Below, in pieces: positions 8,594 to 18,300 of a stretch of DNA of 64,000 nucleotides (positions within the stretch are counted from its first letter, which is position 1; each line of letters begins with the position of its first letter). A program made the translations under genes and the position numbers. The DNA is from Wenyingzhuangia gilva (lineage in GTDB: Bacteria > Bacteroidota > Bacteroidia > Flavobacteriales > Flavobacteriaceae), in the NCBI RefSeq assembly GCF_030519655.1, contig NZ_JAUMIT010000001.1, positions 186,001 through 250,000 on the forward strand, written 5' to 3'. Below the pieces are notes generated by a model. It was not told the origin of the DNA. It ran no database searches and saw nothing but the letters and a program-made list of their open reading frames with translations.

Positions 8594-8614
8594 ATCCAGC
8601 TTTTTGAGCTGGAT
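8594..8614 (-). terminator. Hairpin downstream of the SRP RNA
   Basis: ATCCAGCT (8594-8601) pairs with AGCTGGAT (8607-8614). T-rich sequence follows only on the minus strand, so it most likely backs up SRP RNA termination. Confidence 0.45.
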
Positions 8615-8653
8615 AGTTATGTAAAATAAACTTACTAATTGTCATATAAAAAA

Positions 8654-8749
8654 GGGCAAGCTGCCTACATCACACCGCTACAACCAAGTACCCTTGCTGC
8701 GTTCCCGCCCTGGGGGATTCCGAGGGAGCTAGTTGTGTAGGACTTGCCC
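8654..8749 (-). ncRNA. ffs: Signal recognition particle RNA, small bacterial (4.5S-like) form
   Basis: The minus-strand transcript begins GGGCAAG and ends CTTGCCC, closing one long helix. The conserved tip is visible as CAGGGCGGGAACGCAGCA, matching the GGAA tetraloop and the AGCA side of the Ffh-binding internal loop. The RNA binds Ffh and targets nascent membrane proteins to FtsY. Six T residues directly after the closing stem (8653-8648) act as terminator. A well-formed promoter lies just upstream. The length of about 96 bases fits the Alu-less form. Confidence 0.92.
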
Positions 8750-8754
8750 GGCCG

Positions 8755-8785
8755 CAAATTTACAACCTTATTACAATTCTCACAA
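8755..8785 (-). promoter_or_regulatory. Promoter of the SRP RNA
   Basis: On the minus strand TTG (8785-8783), a 20-base spacer and TAAATTTG (8762-8755) match the Bacteroidota sigma-A promoter. They place the start at or next to the first G of the RNA (about 8749). Confidence 0.7.
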
Positions 8786-8855
8786 CATTTAACACATGAT
8801 TTTTTAACATTCAATTCATCTTGTTCAAAGCGTACACTTTAGCCTAATAAATACC

Positions 8856-8863
8856 TATATTTG
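8856..8863 (+). promoter_or_regulatory. -7 box TATATTTG for the DUF4199-glycosyltransferase unit
   Basis: An exact TAnnTTTG match 22 bases before the ATG at 8886. Confidence 0.5.
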
Positions 8864-8885
8864 CCTTTAAATTTTAAATAGAAAA

Positions 8886-9398
8886 ATGAAAAATTATATA
8901 AAAACAAACCCTATTTTATTCATTTCAATTATCGCTGGATTTGCTTTTTGCCTAAACGAACACATCCCATATTTGCTATACAATAAAAATCCTTTCTTAG
9001 CAGGCTATACAAATATTCAACTATACATCCGCTTTGTAATTCCTATTATATTTACGGCACTAGGAATTATTGTTGGTCAAAAACAAAAGAAATTTATTGA
9101 TTTTAAATCAATAATTAAAGTAGGGTTATCAATTGCACTTATTATTTCTCTTACCTATACTCTTTATATGTTATTGTTCATATTTAGTATTGAACCTAAT
9201 ACATTAGAGGAGTACAAACAAGGTGTAATCACTTTAAATACTAATACTCCTAACATGAGTGTTAATGAAATAAATCAAAAAGCTGAAGATTCAAAAAACA
9301 ATTTAATAATCACCGGAGTCTTATTCACTTTTGCATCAAACTTATTTATAGGTTTTATTACTGCAGTAGTAACAGCTATATTTGTACGTAATAAATAA
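8886..9398 (+). CDS. DUF4199 membrane protein
   Basis: A 170-residue membrane protein with four predicted helices (about 10-25, 47-64, 76-101 and 140-165). A polar loop of about 35 residues (EPNTLEEYKQG...) separates the third and fourth. This layout and its place directly before a GtrB-like glycosyltransferase fit the DUF4199 family of Bacteroidota, whose biochemical role is not known. Eight bases separate it from the next gene, so the two are likely co-expressed and perhaps act together at the inner membrane. Confidence 0.75.
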   Translation: MKNYIKTNPILFISIIAGFAFCLNEHIPYLLYNKNPFLAGYTNIQLYIRFVIPIIFTALGIIVGQKQKKFIDFKSIIKVGLSIALIISLTYTLYMLLFIFSIEPNTLEEYKQGVITLNTNTPNMSVNEINQKAEDSKNNLIITGVLFTFASNLFIGFITAVVTAIFVRNK

Positions 9399-9405
9399 AA
9401 CAAGC

Positions 9406-10359
9406 ATGCAAATATCTATTGTCATTCCATTGTTAAATGAGGCGGATTCTTTACAAGAATTACACCAATGGATTGTAACCGTAATGAAACAAAATAATTA
9501 CAGTTACGAACTTATTTTTATTGATGATGGAAGCACCGATGATTCTTGGAAAAAGATTACAACTTTGCAAGCTGAAAACCCAAACGTTAAGGGAATTAAA
9601 TTCTTAAAAAACTTTGGAAAGTCTCAAGGATTAAATGCTGGTTTTAAAAAAGCACAAGGTGATGTTATTATCACCATGGATGCTGATTTGCAAGACAGTC
9701 CTGAAGAAATCCCAGAACTTTACAACATGGTTACTCAAGGAGGACATGATATTGTAAGTGGGTGGAAAAAGAAACGTTACGATTCTAAAATAAGAAAAAA
9801 CATTCCTTCAAAATTATTCAATTGGGCAGCTAGAAAAACTTCTGGAATTGAGTTGAATGATTTTAATTGTGGTTTAAAAGCGTATCAAAAAAAAGTCATC
9901 AAAAGCATTGATGTTACTGGTGAAATGCACCGATACATTCCTATTTTAGCAAAAAATGTTGGTTTTAAAAATATTGCAGAGAAACCTGTACAACATCAGG
10001 CAAGAAAATATGGAGAAACCAAATTTGGAATCGATCGTTTTACCAATGGATTTTTAGATTTAATCACCTTGTGGTTTTTATCAAAATTTGGAAAACGTCC
10101 TATGCATTTCTTTGGATTGATGGGAACTTTTATGTTTTTATTTGGTTTTATATCAACCTCTTATATCGGAATTCAAAAATTACTTATTGTTTTTTACTAT
10201 CACGAAACCGCCAAATTAGTTACCAATAATCCTTTATTTTACATCGCCTTAACCACTATGATTTTGGGAACACAATTGTTTATTGCTGGATTTATCGGGG
10301 AGATGATTTTAAAAAACAGAAAAGCAAACAATTTATACTATATTGAAAAAGAAATCTAA
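9406..10359 (+). CDS. GtrB/DPM1-like family 2 glycosyltransferase
   Basis: A 317-residue membrane-anchored glycosyltransferase. The GT-A domain starts at once (ISIVIPLLNEADSL). FIDDGSTDDSW and TMDADLQDSPEEIPEL provide the nucleotide-sugar and metal-binding Asp residues. Two C-terminal hydrophobic helices (about 230-255 and 280-302) are as in GtrB and DPM1 relatives, which transfer a sugar to undecaprenyl or polyprenyl phosphate. Start at ATG 9406 gives the canonical N terminus, and an upstream in-frame start would overlap the preceding gene. It likely supplies lipid-linked sugar for envelope glycans together with its neighbours. Confidence 0.87.
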   Translation: MQISIVIPLLNEADSLQELHQWIVTVMKQNNYSYELIFIDDGSTDDSWKKITTLQAENPNVKGIKFLKNFGKSQGLNAGFKKAQGDVIITMDADLQDSPEEIPELYNMVTQGGHDIVSGWKKKRYDSKIRKNIPSKLFNWAARKTSGIELNDFNCGLKAYQKKVIKSIDVTGEMHRYIPILAKNVGFKNIAEKPVQHQARKYGETKFGIDRFTNGFLDLITLWFLSKFGKRPMHFFGLMGTFMFLFGFISTSYIGIQKLLIVFYYHETAKLVTNNPLFYIALTTMILGTQLFIAGFIGEMILKNRKANNLYYIEKEI

Positions 10360-10416
10360 TTCAGATTCTATATATTTATAATATCTAAAAACACTAACTT
10401 AATTTTATAATCACAC

Positions 10417-12135
10417 ATGGTAACTCCTAAAATTATTGAAGCTTCAAAACAATGGCTAACCTCTACATTTGATGCAGAAACCCAAAAAGAAATTCAAGAT
10501 TTAATAGATAACAATCCCGAAGAACTAACAGACAGATTCTACAAAAACATGGAATTTGGAACTGGTGGTATGCGTGGTGTTATGGGAGCAGGAACCAACA
10601 GAATTAACAAATATACTTTAGGAAAAGCGACCCAAGGACTTTCTGATTTTTTAATTCAGAACAATCCTAACAAAGAGTTAAGTACGGTAATTGCTTACGA
10701 TTGTCGCCACAATAGTAAAGAATTTGCCAAAGTAGTCGCTGATGTTTTTACAGCCAACGGAATTAAAGTTTTTTTGTTTGATGACTTAAGAACAACTCCA
10801 GAATTGTCTTTTGCTGTTAGATATTTAAAAGCAGATGCTGGAATTGTGTTAACAGCTTCTCACAACCCACCAGAATACAACGGATACAAAGTATATGGTG
10901 CAGATGGTTGTCAGATTACACCTCCTAATGATGGATTGATTATTAACGAAGTTAACAAAGTTTCTTTTGATAAAATTAAGTTCAACGCAAACGAAGATCT
11001 ATTAACTTACATTGGCGAAGAAGTAGACAATGCTTTTAACCAAGTATCTGTAGACAACGGAACTTTTGGAGAAGTTGACAGAAGTGCTTTAAAAATTGTT
11101 TTTACAGCTTTACACGGAACCTCTATTAAATCAGTTCCTCAAGTTTTAAATAAAGCAGGATTTAGTGATGTACATATTGTAGAAGAACAAGCCATTCCAA
11201 ATGGAGACTTCCCTACTGTAAAATCGCCAAACCCAGAAGAGCCAGAAGCTTTAGAAATGGCTACTGCATTGGCTAATAAAATAAATGCTGATATTTTAAT
11301 GGGATGTGACCCTGATAGTGATCGTTTAGGAATTGCGGTAAGAGATTTAGACGGTAACATGAAGTTGTTAAATGGGAATCAAACCATGATTTTAATGACT
11401 GATTTCTTAATCAACCAAAAGAAAAAAGCAGGAAAATTAAACGGAACTCAATTCACTGCAACCACTATTGTTTCTTCAGAAATGGTAAAAGTTTTAGCAG
11501 ATCATTACGGAATTGATACGGTTATTACTTTAACCGGATTTAAATGGATTGGAAAAGCAATTGCTGACAATCCAACCAAAGATTTTGTAGGTGGTGGAGA
11601 AGAAAGTTTTGGATATATGATTGGTGATTTTGTTCGCGATAAAGATGCGGTGACTTCTTGTTTATTAGCTTGTGAAATGGCTGCCCATGCAAAAGCTAAT
11701 GGAACAACTTTATATCAACAATTGTTAGATATTTACATCCAACATGGATACTATAAAGAGAGTTTAATTTCTATCACCAAAAAAGGAATGGACGGTGCTG
11801 CGCAAATTCAACAAATGATTGCCGACTTCCGTGCAAATCCTGTAAAAGAAATCTTAGGTTCTCCAGTAAAATATGTTTGTGATTATGAATATTCTACAAA
11901 AAAGAATTTAATCACAGGAAAAGAAACAACTATTGATGTTCCAAAATCTAACGTATTAATTTATCATACAGAAGACGGGACAAAAGTTTGTGTAAGACCT
12001 AGTGGTACCGAACCAAAAATAAAATTCTACTTTGGCGTTAAAGGAACTTTAAATAGTCACGACCAAGCAGAAACAGTAGAAGCGCAATTAGATCAAAAAA
12101 TTAAAGATGTAATTGTAGCCTTAAACCTAAATTAA
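10417..12135 (+). CDS. Phospho-sugar mutase (phosphoglucomutase/phosphomannomutase family)
   Basis: A 572-residue alpha-D-phosphohexomutase that interconverts hexose 1- and 6-phosphates. Key motifs are the phosphoserine loop TASHNP (Ser148), the metal loop DPDSDRLG, the sugar-specificity loop GGEESFGY and the phosphate-binding RPSGTEPKIKFY near the C terminus. The length fits the phosphoglucomutase/phosphopentomutase-like bacterial branch. Whether glucose, mannose or ribose phosphate is preferred cannot be told. Its position between a glycosyltransferase and an MsbA-like exporter suggests it feeds nucleotide-sugar synthesis. The next gene starts three bases after its stop. Confidence 0.9.
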   Translation: MVTPKIIEASKQWLTSTFDAETQKEIQDLIDNNPEELTDRFYKNMEFGTGGMRGVMGAGTNRINKYTLGKATQGLSDFLIQNNPNKELSTVIAYDCRHNSKEFAKVVADVFTANGIKVFLFDDLRTTPELSFAVRYLKADAGIVLTASHNPPEYNGYKVYGADGCQITPPNDGLIINEVNKVSFDKIKFNANEDLLTYIGEEVDNAFNQVSVDNGTFGEVDRSALKIVFTALHGTSIKSVPQVLNKAGFSDVHIVEEQAIPNGDFPTVKSPNPEEPEALEMATALANKINADILMGCDPDSDRLGIAVRDLDGNMKLLNGNQTMILMTDFLINQKKKAGKLNGTQFTATTIVSSEMVKVLADHYGIDTVITLTGFKWIGKAIADNPTKDFVGGGEESFGYMIGDFVRDKDAVTSCLLACEMAAHAKANGTTLYQQLLDIYIQHGYYKESLISITKKGMDGAAQIQQMIADFRANPVKEILGSPVKYVCDYEYSTKKNLITGKETTIDVPKSNVLIYHTEDGTKVCVRPSGTEPKIKFYFGVKGTLNSHDQAETVEAQLDQKIKDVIVALNLN

Positions 12136-12138
12136 TGA

Positions 12139-13971
12139 ATGAAAAATTTTAAAAGATTTTTATCCTATGCCTTGCCATACAAATGGCAAGGCTTTTTTGC
12201 CATATTATTTAACATCTTATATGCCTTATTTACCGCTTTATCGTTTGTAACTTTAATGCCGGTATTGAGTGTTATTTTTGGTGAAACAGACCCTATTACT
12301 ATAAAACCTGATTTCCCTGGAATTACTCATCTAAATAAAGAGTATTTAGAAACTTTTTTAAATTATTTTGTAACCACTAACACTATAGACAACGGTATTG
12401 AAAATACCTTAACTTATATGGTTGCTGGAGTTGTTTTAGTTTTTTTACTAAAAAACATCTTTGGTTACTTGGGGAATATTTACATGATGTTTTTAAAAAA
12501 TGATGTTTTAAAAGACATCAGAAATGAAATGTTTGAGAAAATTATTTCTTTACCTGTTTCCTTCTATTCAGAAAAAAGAAAAGGAGATGTGATTTCTAGA
12601 GCAACCAATGATATTGGTATTGTAAACAATACTTATTTAGATTTGGTAATCACTTTTATTAGAGAGCCTTTAAACATTGTTTTCACCTTGGTTATAATGT
12701 TTAATATGAGTTGGGAATTGTCTCTGTTTATATTCACATTCATCCCTGTTTCTGGATTTGTAATTTCTATCATCACAAAAAAAATTAAACAACAATCTAC
12801 CGCTATTTTTCAACAAGGAGGAAATATGTTAAGTAGTATTGAAGAAGCCATTACAGGATTAAGAATTATCAAAGCTTTTAATGCTGAAAAATTTATTATT
12901 AACAGATATAATGAATTAAGCGATACCATTCTTAAACTAAGTAACAAGATGGGAAAACGTACCTCTGCTTCTAGTCCTACAAGTGAATTTTTAGGAATTG
13001 CAACCATTGCTTGTTTGCTTTGGTTTGGAGGAAGAATGGTATTGGTTGGTGAATCTATTGAACCAAGTCAATTTATTGTTTTTATGGGATTGGCCTATAA
13101 CATTCTAACACCTGCAAAAGCTATTTCTAAAGCCAACAATAGCATTAGAACAGGAAATGCAGCAGCAGATAGAGTCATTGAAATTTTAGACAGCACCAAT
13201 CCATTGGCAGATCAAAAAAATGCAGTGGAAATTACAGGATTCAATCAAGAAATTGTTTTTGATAATATTTCATTTAAGTATGATCAAGAATATGTGTTAA
13301 AGAATTTTTCTTTAACCATTCCAAAAGGAAAAACGGTGGCATTGGTTGGACAATCTGGTAGTGGAAAATCTACTTTAGCCAATTTGATCACTCGTTTCTG
13401 GGATGTTAATGAAGGAAAAATTACCATTGATGGTGTAGATATTAAAACCATCAATACAAAATCTTTAAGAGCACAAATGGGGATTGTGGCTCAAGAAGCA
13501 TTGTTATTTAATGATACCATTAAAAATAACATTGCCTTGGGTATTTCTGACGCCACAGATGAAGCGGTGATGCAAGCTGCAAAAATCGCCAACGCTCATG
13601 AATTTATTAAAGACATTCCTTTAGGCTATAACAGTCCTGTTGGAGACAGTGGAGGATTGCTTTCAGGAGGACAAAAACAGAGAATTGCCATTGCTAGAGC
13701 TGTGTTTAAAAATCCACCAATTATGATTTTAGATGAAGCTACTTCAGCTTTAGATACTGAATCTGAACATTTGGTGCAACAAGCTTTGGAAAACATGATG
13801 GAAAATAGAACATCTATTGTGATTGCTCACAGATTATCTACCATTCAAAATGCAGATCTAATTATCGTAATGAAAAAAGGAGAAATTGTAGAGCAAGGAA
13901 AACACGAAGACTTGATTAGTTTAAAAGGAACCTATTACAATTTGGTGAATATGCAATCTTTAGAATCATAG
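12139..13971 (+). CDS. MsbA-like ABC exporter (fused permease and ATPase)
   Basis: A 610-residue half-transporter with six membrane helices in residues 1-330 and an ATPase domain from about 370. The ATPase shows Walker A GQSGSGKS (404-411), signature LSGGQKQR, Walker B IMILDE followed by the D-loop SALD, and switch AHRLST. This arrangement is that of MsbA and related lipid or drug flippases, which work as homodimers in the inner membrane. It is three bases downstream of the phosphohexomutase, so the two are co-translated. An envelope-lipid or glycolipid substrate is inferred from context only. Confidence 0.9.
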   Translation: MKNFKRFLSYALPYKWQGFFAILFNILYALFTALSFVTLMPVLSVIFGETDPITIKPDFPGITHLNKEYLETFLNYFVTTNTIDNGIENTLTYMVAGVVLVFLLKNIFGYLGNIYMMFLKNDVLKDIRNEMFEKIISLPVSFYSEKRKGDVISRATNDIGIVNNTYLDLVITFIREPLNIVFTLVIMFNMSWELSLFIFTFIPVSGFVISIITKKIKQQSTAIFQQGGNMLSSIEEAITGLRIIKAFNAEKFIINRYNELSDTILKLSNKMGKRTSASSPTSEFLGIATIACLLWFGGRMVLVGESIEPSQFIVFMGLAYNILTPAKAISKANNSIRTGNAAADRVIEILDSTNPLADQKNAVEITGFNQEIVFDNISFKYDQEYVLKNFSLTIPKGKTVALVGQSGSGKSTLANLITRFWDVNEGKITIDGVDIKTINTKSLRAQMGIVAQEALLFNDTIKNNIALGISDATDEAVMQAAKIANAHEFIKDIPLGYNSPVGDSGGLLSGGQKQRIAIARAVFKNPPIMILDEATSALDTESEHLVQQALENMMENRTSIVIAHRLSTIQNADLIIVMKKGEIVEQGKHEDLISLKGTYYNLVNMQSLES

Positions 13972-13987
13972 CTAAAAAACACCTCAT

Positions 13988-14028
13988 AAAAAAACAGCGT
14001 ATTGATAATTTCAATACGCTGTTTTTGT
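13988..14028. terminator. Bidirectional terminator between ABC exporter and Smr gene
   Basis: AAAAACAGCGTATTGA pairs with TCAATACGCTGTTTTT around TAATT. Both genes end into it. Confidence 0.85.
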
Positions 14029-14029
14029 T

Positions 14030-14569
14030 TTAAAAAGTAACTTCTGTTGCTCCCAAACCATATCTTTGATAAGAAGCTTCCTCATATTTTAAAGAATATC
14101 GATTAAAAATACTGTACAATCCATCTTTTAAGACCCCTTCTCCTACCCCATGAATGAATACAATTTTAGGGATTCTGTTCTTGATAGCAAAATCAACCTT
14201 ATGCTGAGCCGTATCTAATTGTTTGTTTAAAATATCGCCATTAGACATTCCTGATTTAGATTTTACTAATTTTTCAATATGTAAATCTACCTCCATGACC
14301 ACACCATATTTTTCTTGTTTAGATTTTTTAGAACTTCTTTTGTTTTGTTCTATCAACGATGCTTTTTGACGTAACATTTTGTTATTAATATCTGAGAATT
14401 TTGACATTTCAGATTGTTCTATTTCTACTAAAATCAATTGACGGGTGTCATATTCTAACTCAAAACCATCTTCATCTAAAACAAGAACGCTGTTTTTCAA
14501 CACTTTAGAAACCATTCCTTTTATAACGGAGTCTTTTACCAGTACTTTATCACCTGATTTAAGTTTCAT
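14030..14569 (-). CDS. Smr-domain protein
   Basis: A 179-residue protein. The first 55 residues (KSGDKVLVKDSVIKGMVSKVL) look like a small beta-barrel of the kind at the C-terminal region of MutS2-related proteins. A charged linker follows. The Smr domain from about residue 94 shows VDLHIEKL (the DLH motif), followed by IHGVGEGVLK (the HGxG motif). Smr domains nick or bind branched nucleic acids and, in recent work on homologues, cleave mRNA at collided ribosomes. Stand-alone Smr proteins with this lead domain are common in Bacteroidota. The substrate is not determined. Confidence 0.82.
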   Translation of the reverse strand: MKLKSGDKVLVKDSVIKGMVSKVLKNSVLVLDEDGFELEYDTRQLILVEIEQSEMSKFSDINNKMLRQKASLIEQNKRSSKKSKQEKYGVVMEVDLHIEKLVKSKSGMSNGDILNKQLDTAQHKVDFAIKNRIPKIVFIHGVGEGVLKDGLYSIFNRYSLKYEEASYQRYGLGATEVTF

Positions 14570-14612
14570 TGTTCCTTAATTATATATTAACATCTGTTTA
14601 TACGTACTCTCC

Positions 14613-14620
14613 TATATTTG
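14613..14620 (+). promoter_or_regulatory. -7 box TATATTTG for the phosphatase-like gene
   Basis: An exact TAnnTTTG match 26 bases before the ATG at 14647. Confidence 0.5.
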
Positions 14621-14646
14621 TGTTTTATAATATTAAAACACCTTAA

Positions 14647-15279
14647 ATGACCATCCTACATAAAGCGAATGTTAAGGATTTTTTTGAAAGAGCTATCAGA
14701 AATACAAAGTTAGATATTCAAAGAGAAACTTTACTAGAAAATATAGCGAATAAAATTGTAAAAACAATTCACAAAAAAGGAGAAGTTAATATCAACTTTA
14801 TATGCACTCACAACTCTAGAAGAAGTCAGTTTGCACAGGTTTGGGCCTATTATGCGATGGAATATTATGGAATTGATAACGCATCTAGTTTTTCTAGTGG
14901 AACTAGTGCTACGTCATTTTATAATGGTACTTTAAAAGCTTTAGAAGAAGCTGGTTTTAAGTTTAGTTTAGAAGAATTTAGCCACAAAAACCCTAAGTAT
15001 TTAATTAATTACATTGGAGCGAAGAAAGAAGTTTTAGGTTATTCTAAGGTTATAGATGACCCTATCAATCAAACTCCTTTTATTGCCATTACTACTTGTG
15101 GAAATGCTGATGAAAATTGTCCTGTTATTTTAGAAGCTTCTGCTCGTTTTCATTTACCCTACAAAGACCCTAAATGGAGTGATGATGAAGAAAACGAAAA
15201 AGAAGTATACTTAAATACTTCAAAAAAGATTGCAGGAGAAATGGGATTGTTATTTAAGAAAGTAACAAACCTCCTTTAA
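14647..15279 (+). CDS. Low-molecular-weight phosphatase / arsenate-reductase-like protein
   Basis: A 210-residue protein with the LMW-PTPase/ArsC fold. The phosphate loop is CTHNSRRS, a CX5R with Cys53 and Arg59. The later CPVILEASARFHLPYKDP segment is placed like the C-terminal Cys/Asp region of the thioredoxin-coupled arsenate reductases. About 45 residues precede the P-loop strand, longer than in classical enzymes. It may reduce arsenate or dephosphorylate a protein, and no ars operon genes are adjacent, so neither is proven. The stop codon lies inside a terminator hairpin. Confidence 0.75.
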   Translation: MTILHKANVKDFFERAIRNTKLDIQRETLLENIANKIVKTIHKKGEVNINFICTHNSRRSQFAQVWAYYAMEYYGIDNASSFSSGTSATSFYNGTLKALEEAGFKFSLEEFSHKNPKYLINYIGAKKEVLGYSKVIDDPINQTPFIAITTCGNADENCPVILEASARFHLPYKDPKWSDDEENEKEVYLNTSKKIAGEMGLLFKKVTNLL

Positions 15280-15293
15280 AACAAGGAGGTTTG
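15266..15293. terminator. Hairpin overlapping the phosphatase stop codon
   Basis: CAAACCTCCTT (15266-15276) pairs with AAGGAGGTTTG (15283-15293). The stop TAA is in the loop. It sits between converging genes and lacks a long T run. Confidence 0.55.
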
Positions 15294-15301
15294 TAATACT
15301 T

Positions 15302-18300
15302 TTAGTGCTTAATTATTTGTGAAACACTTATACCTGCATTACTGTATATTTTAATCCAGTAGATAGCAGAACTTAAATTTGAGATATCTACGTTAACATT
15401 CTCCAATCCAGAATTAGGGATTACTGTTTTTATAATACGACCTGAAACATTGTATAATTCCAGTTTTTCTATCATAGAATTAAAAGATGGTTTTACTGTA
15501 AATGAACCCGTTGTAGGATTGGGTGAAATAGAAAACATTTCATCTAAAATATGATGATGATTACCTAAAGTTATTTCTTCTGATTCATAACATCCTAAAT
15601 CTATTATACCTCCGTAAAATCTTGTATTCCCTCCTAAATCATTATCATTAGACAAATCTCCTCCAGCATTAGTATAAGCATCATTACTACCAACATTAAG
15701 AGCTGGACTACCAGATTTTAAACTAAAATCATCTTTATATGGATCTGTAAAAACGTCTGTTTCAGAAAATCCTAAAGCATTGATATTACCGTTTGAAGTA
15801 TTATTACTATTCATAATAAAACTATGGCTGTTTGTTGTATATGATCCTGAATAATTATAGAAGGTATCCCATAAAACACTATTGGTAATTTTAAAAGTTG
15901 AAGCTACATTATAAAATCCACTTCCACTGTCAGCGTTATTCAAAGCCAAAGTCACATTCGTAAAATTAGATGAAGAATTATTATTATAAACTCCTCCACC
16001 ATTCATAGCACTATTACTATGTATTAAAACATTGATTAACGTAGGTGCAGAATTGTTATCATTAAAAATACCTCCTCCAGAAGTTACAGCTGTATTATTT
16101 GCTAATGTAGCATTAAACATTTTAGGAGAAGAATTAAAATTAGCCATACCACCACCGTTTTTAGCATTATTATTGCTTATGAAAGTATTAGATATACTAG
16201 GAAAAGAAGAAAAGTTATAGATTCCTCCTCCATTATTTTCAGCCCTGTTATTCGTAATGGTCACATTAAACAAACTAGAATCTGCATAATTATAATTATA
16301 TATAGCTCCTCCCAAATTTCCAGCTACATTTTCGTAAAAAGACACTTTGTTCAAAAAAAGAGAACTACTATTCAAATACATTGCACCTCCATTATCTGCA
16401 GATGTATTTTCTTTAAATATTGCATCTGTAATTGTAGGAGCAGATGATAAACTACAATACATTCCACCACCTGCAACACTAGCTGAGTTTGTATTAATTA
16501 TGATGTTATTAAATGTAGGAGAAGCATGGTTATATAAAAATATACCTCCCCCGTAATTTCTATTAATGGTTTGACTATTTACTGTTATACTACCAGAATC
16601 ATTGGCATTACCTTTAGAAATAGTAAAACCATCAATTAAAGCAACTCCAACATTCTCTGTAGCTAGTAACACATGATAAGTATTATCGCTAATATCATTT
16701 TGCTTATTAATATCACCGCTTAAAATGGAGGTATAAGTTTCTGATGTCAAACTCCTGTCTGTTACATTGGTTTCTGCTCCAGAGAAACTACCATAAATTT
16801 GTACGTTTTTTACTAACAAAAAGGCATTGTCTCTTGTTTGATTGGTTCCAAAATCAGCTCCATCTTCTGGACTATATAGTGGATTATAAATCCCACTAGC
16901 TACCCATATTTGTAGTGGCGTACTTGCCCATTCTGTATTTTGATTATTATGAGCCCAAAGTAAAGCATCTGCTAATTCTGGTATCGCATTTTTCCAAGAA
17001 TTACCACTTCCATTTCCTGTACTAACATTCTTGTTTACATATAAAATATTACTGCTATCAGAGTGAATCACCTGATACTCATTAGGACCTATATCAATTA
17101 CTCCTTCCAGATATCTGGTATTACCTGTTAAATCGGTATCATCATTTAAGTTACCTCCTATACCGGTATAAATTGAATTGTTTCCTGCATTCACTGCTGG
17201 ACTAGAGCTTAACAAACTATAATCATTATTTGTTGGATCGGTAAAAATATCAAAAGCAGAAAGTCCCGAAGCGTCTATATTACCATTTAAAGTGTTAGAA
17301 GAACCTTCTATAATACTATGATTAGAGGTATATGTTGCTGAAGAAGTATTTCTAATAATTCCAAAAATAATGCTATTACCAATAGTAACCCTAGAATATA
17401 AGTGATTGTATATAGCATGACCTGTAGAGTTAGATTGTGATATATTCTTAATTAAGGTTGTATTTACCATAGTAGTTTTAGAAGTAGAGGTATAGTAACA
17501 ACCTCCACCATACATACTTGCCCTATTATTAGAGATACAACTATTTATAAGTTTTAAGCGTGTACCAAAACCATACAACCCTCCACCTGATATTGCAGTA
17601 TTTTCAGTTATTAAGACATTGGATAATACAGCAGATGAATAACGGTCATACACTCCACCACCATAACTAGATGCCGTGTTATTACTTATAGTAGCATTAT
17701 TTAATTTTAAGGGAACTTCATAATTGTATATTCCTCCTCCAAAACTTGCTGTATTTTTTGTTATAGATACATTTTTGATTGTTGAACTTGTATCTAAAAA
17801 AAACATTCCCCCACCTTGATTATAACGTATAGCATTACCGCTTACTAAGTATTCTTCACTACCACCGTTAGCGTTTCCTTTAGTTATTGTAAAACCATCT
17901 AGAATTGCATTATTTTTATTTCCACACGCAATTACAACATGATAAGTGTTCTCAGAATTATCTCCACCATTATCATCATCGTTATTAAGATCTCCACTTA
18001 ATATAGTTTCATTTTCAGTAAGACTGAGATCCCTTTCACTTAACGACTTTTCTGTTCCTTTAAAATTTCCATAAAGATTAACATTTCCAACCATTAAAAA
18101 AGCATTACCTCTTGTTTGGTTTGTTCCAAAATTAGAACCATCTTCTGGACTATATAACGGGGTATACGTTCCGCCAGCAACCCAAATCTGTAAAGGATTA
18201 CTTGACCAAGCAGTATCTTGATTGTTATGAGCCCAAATTAATGCATCTGCTAATTCAGGAATTGCATTTGCCCAAGAATTACCACTTTTATCTCCTCCAC

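Noticed and set aside
14647-15279. Arsenic resistance operon
   Set aside because: Only the phosphatase-like protein is present; no arsR, arsB or acr3 gene adjoins it.
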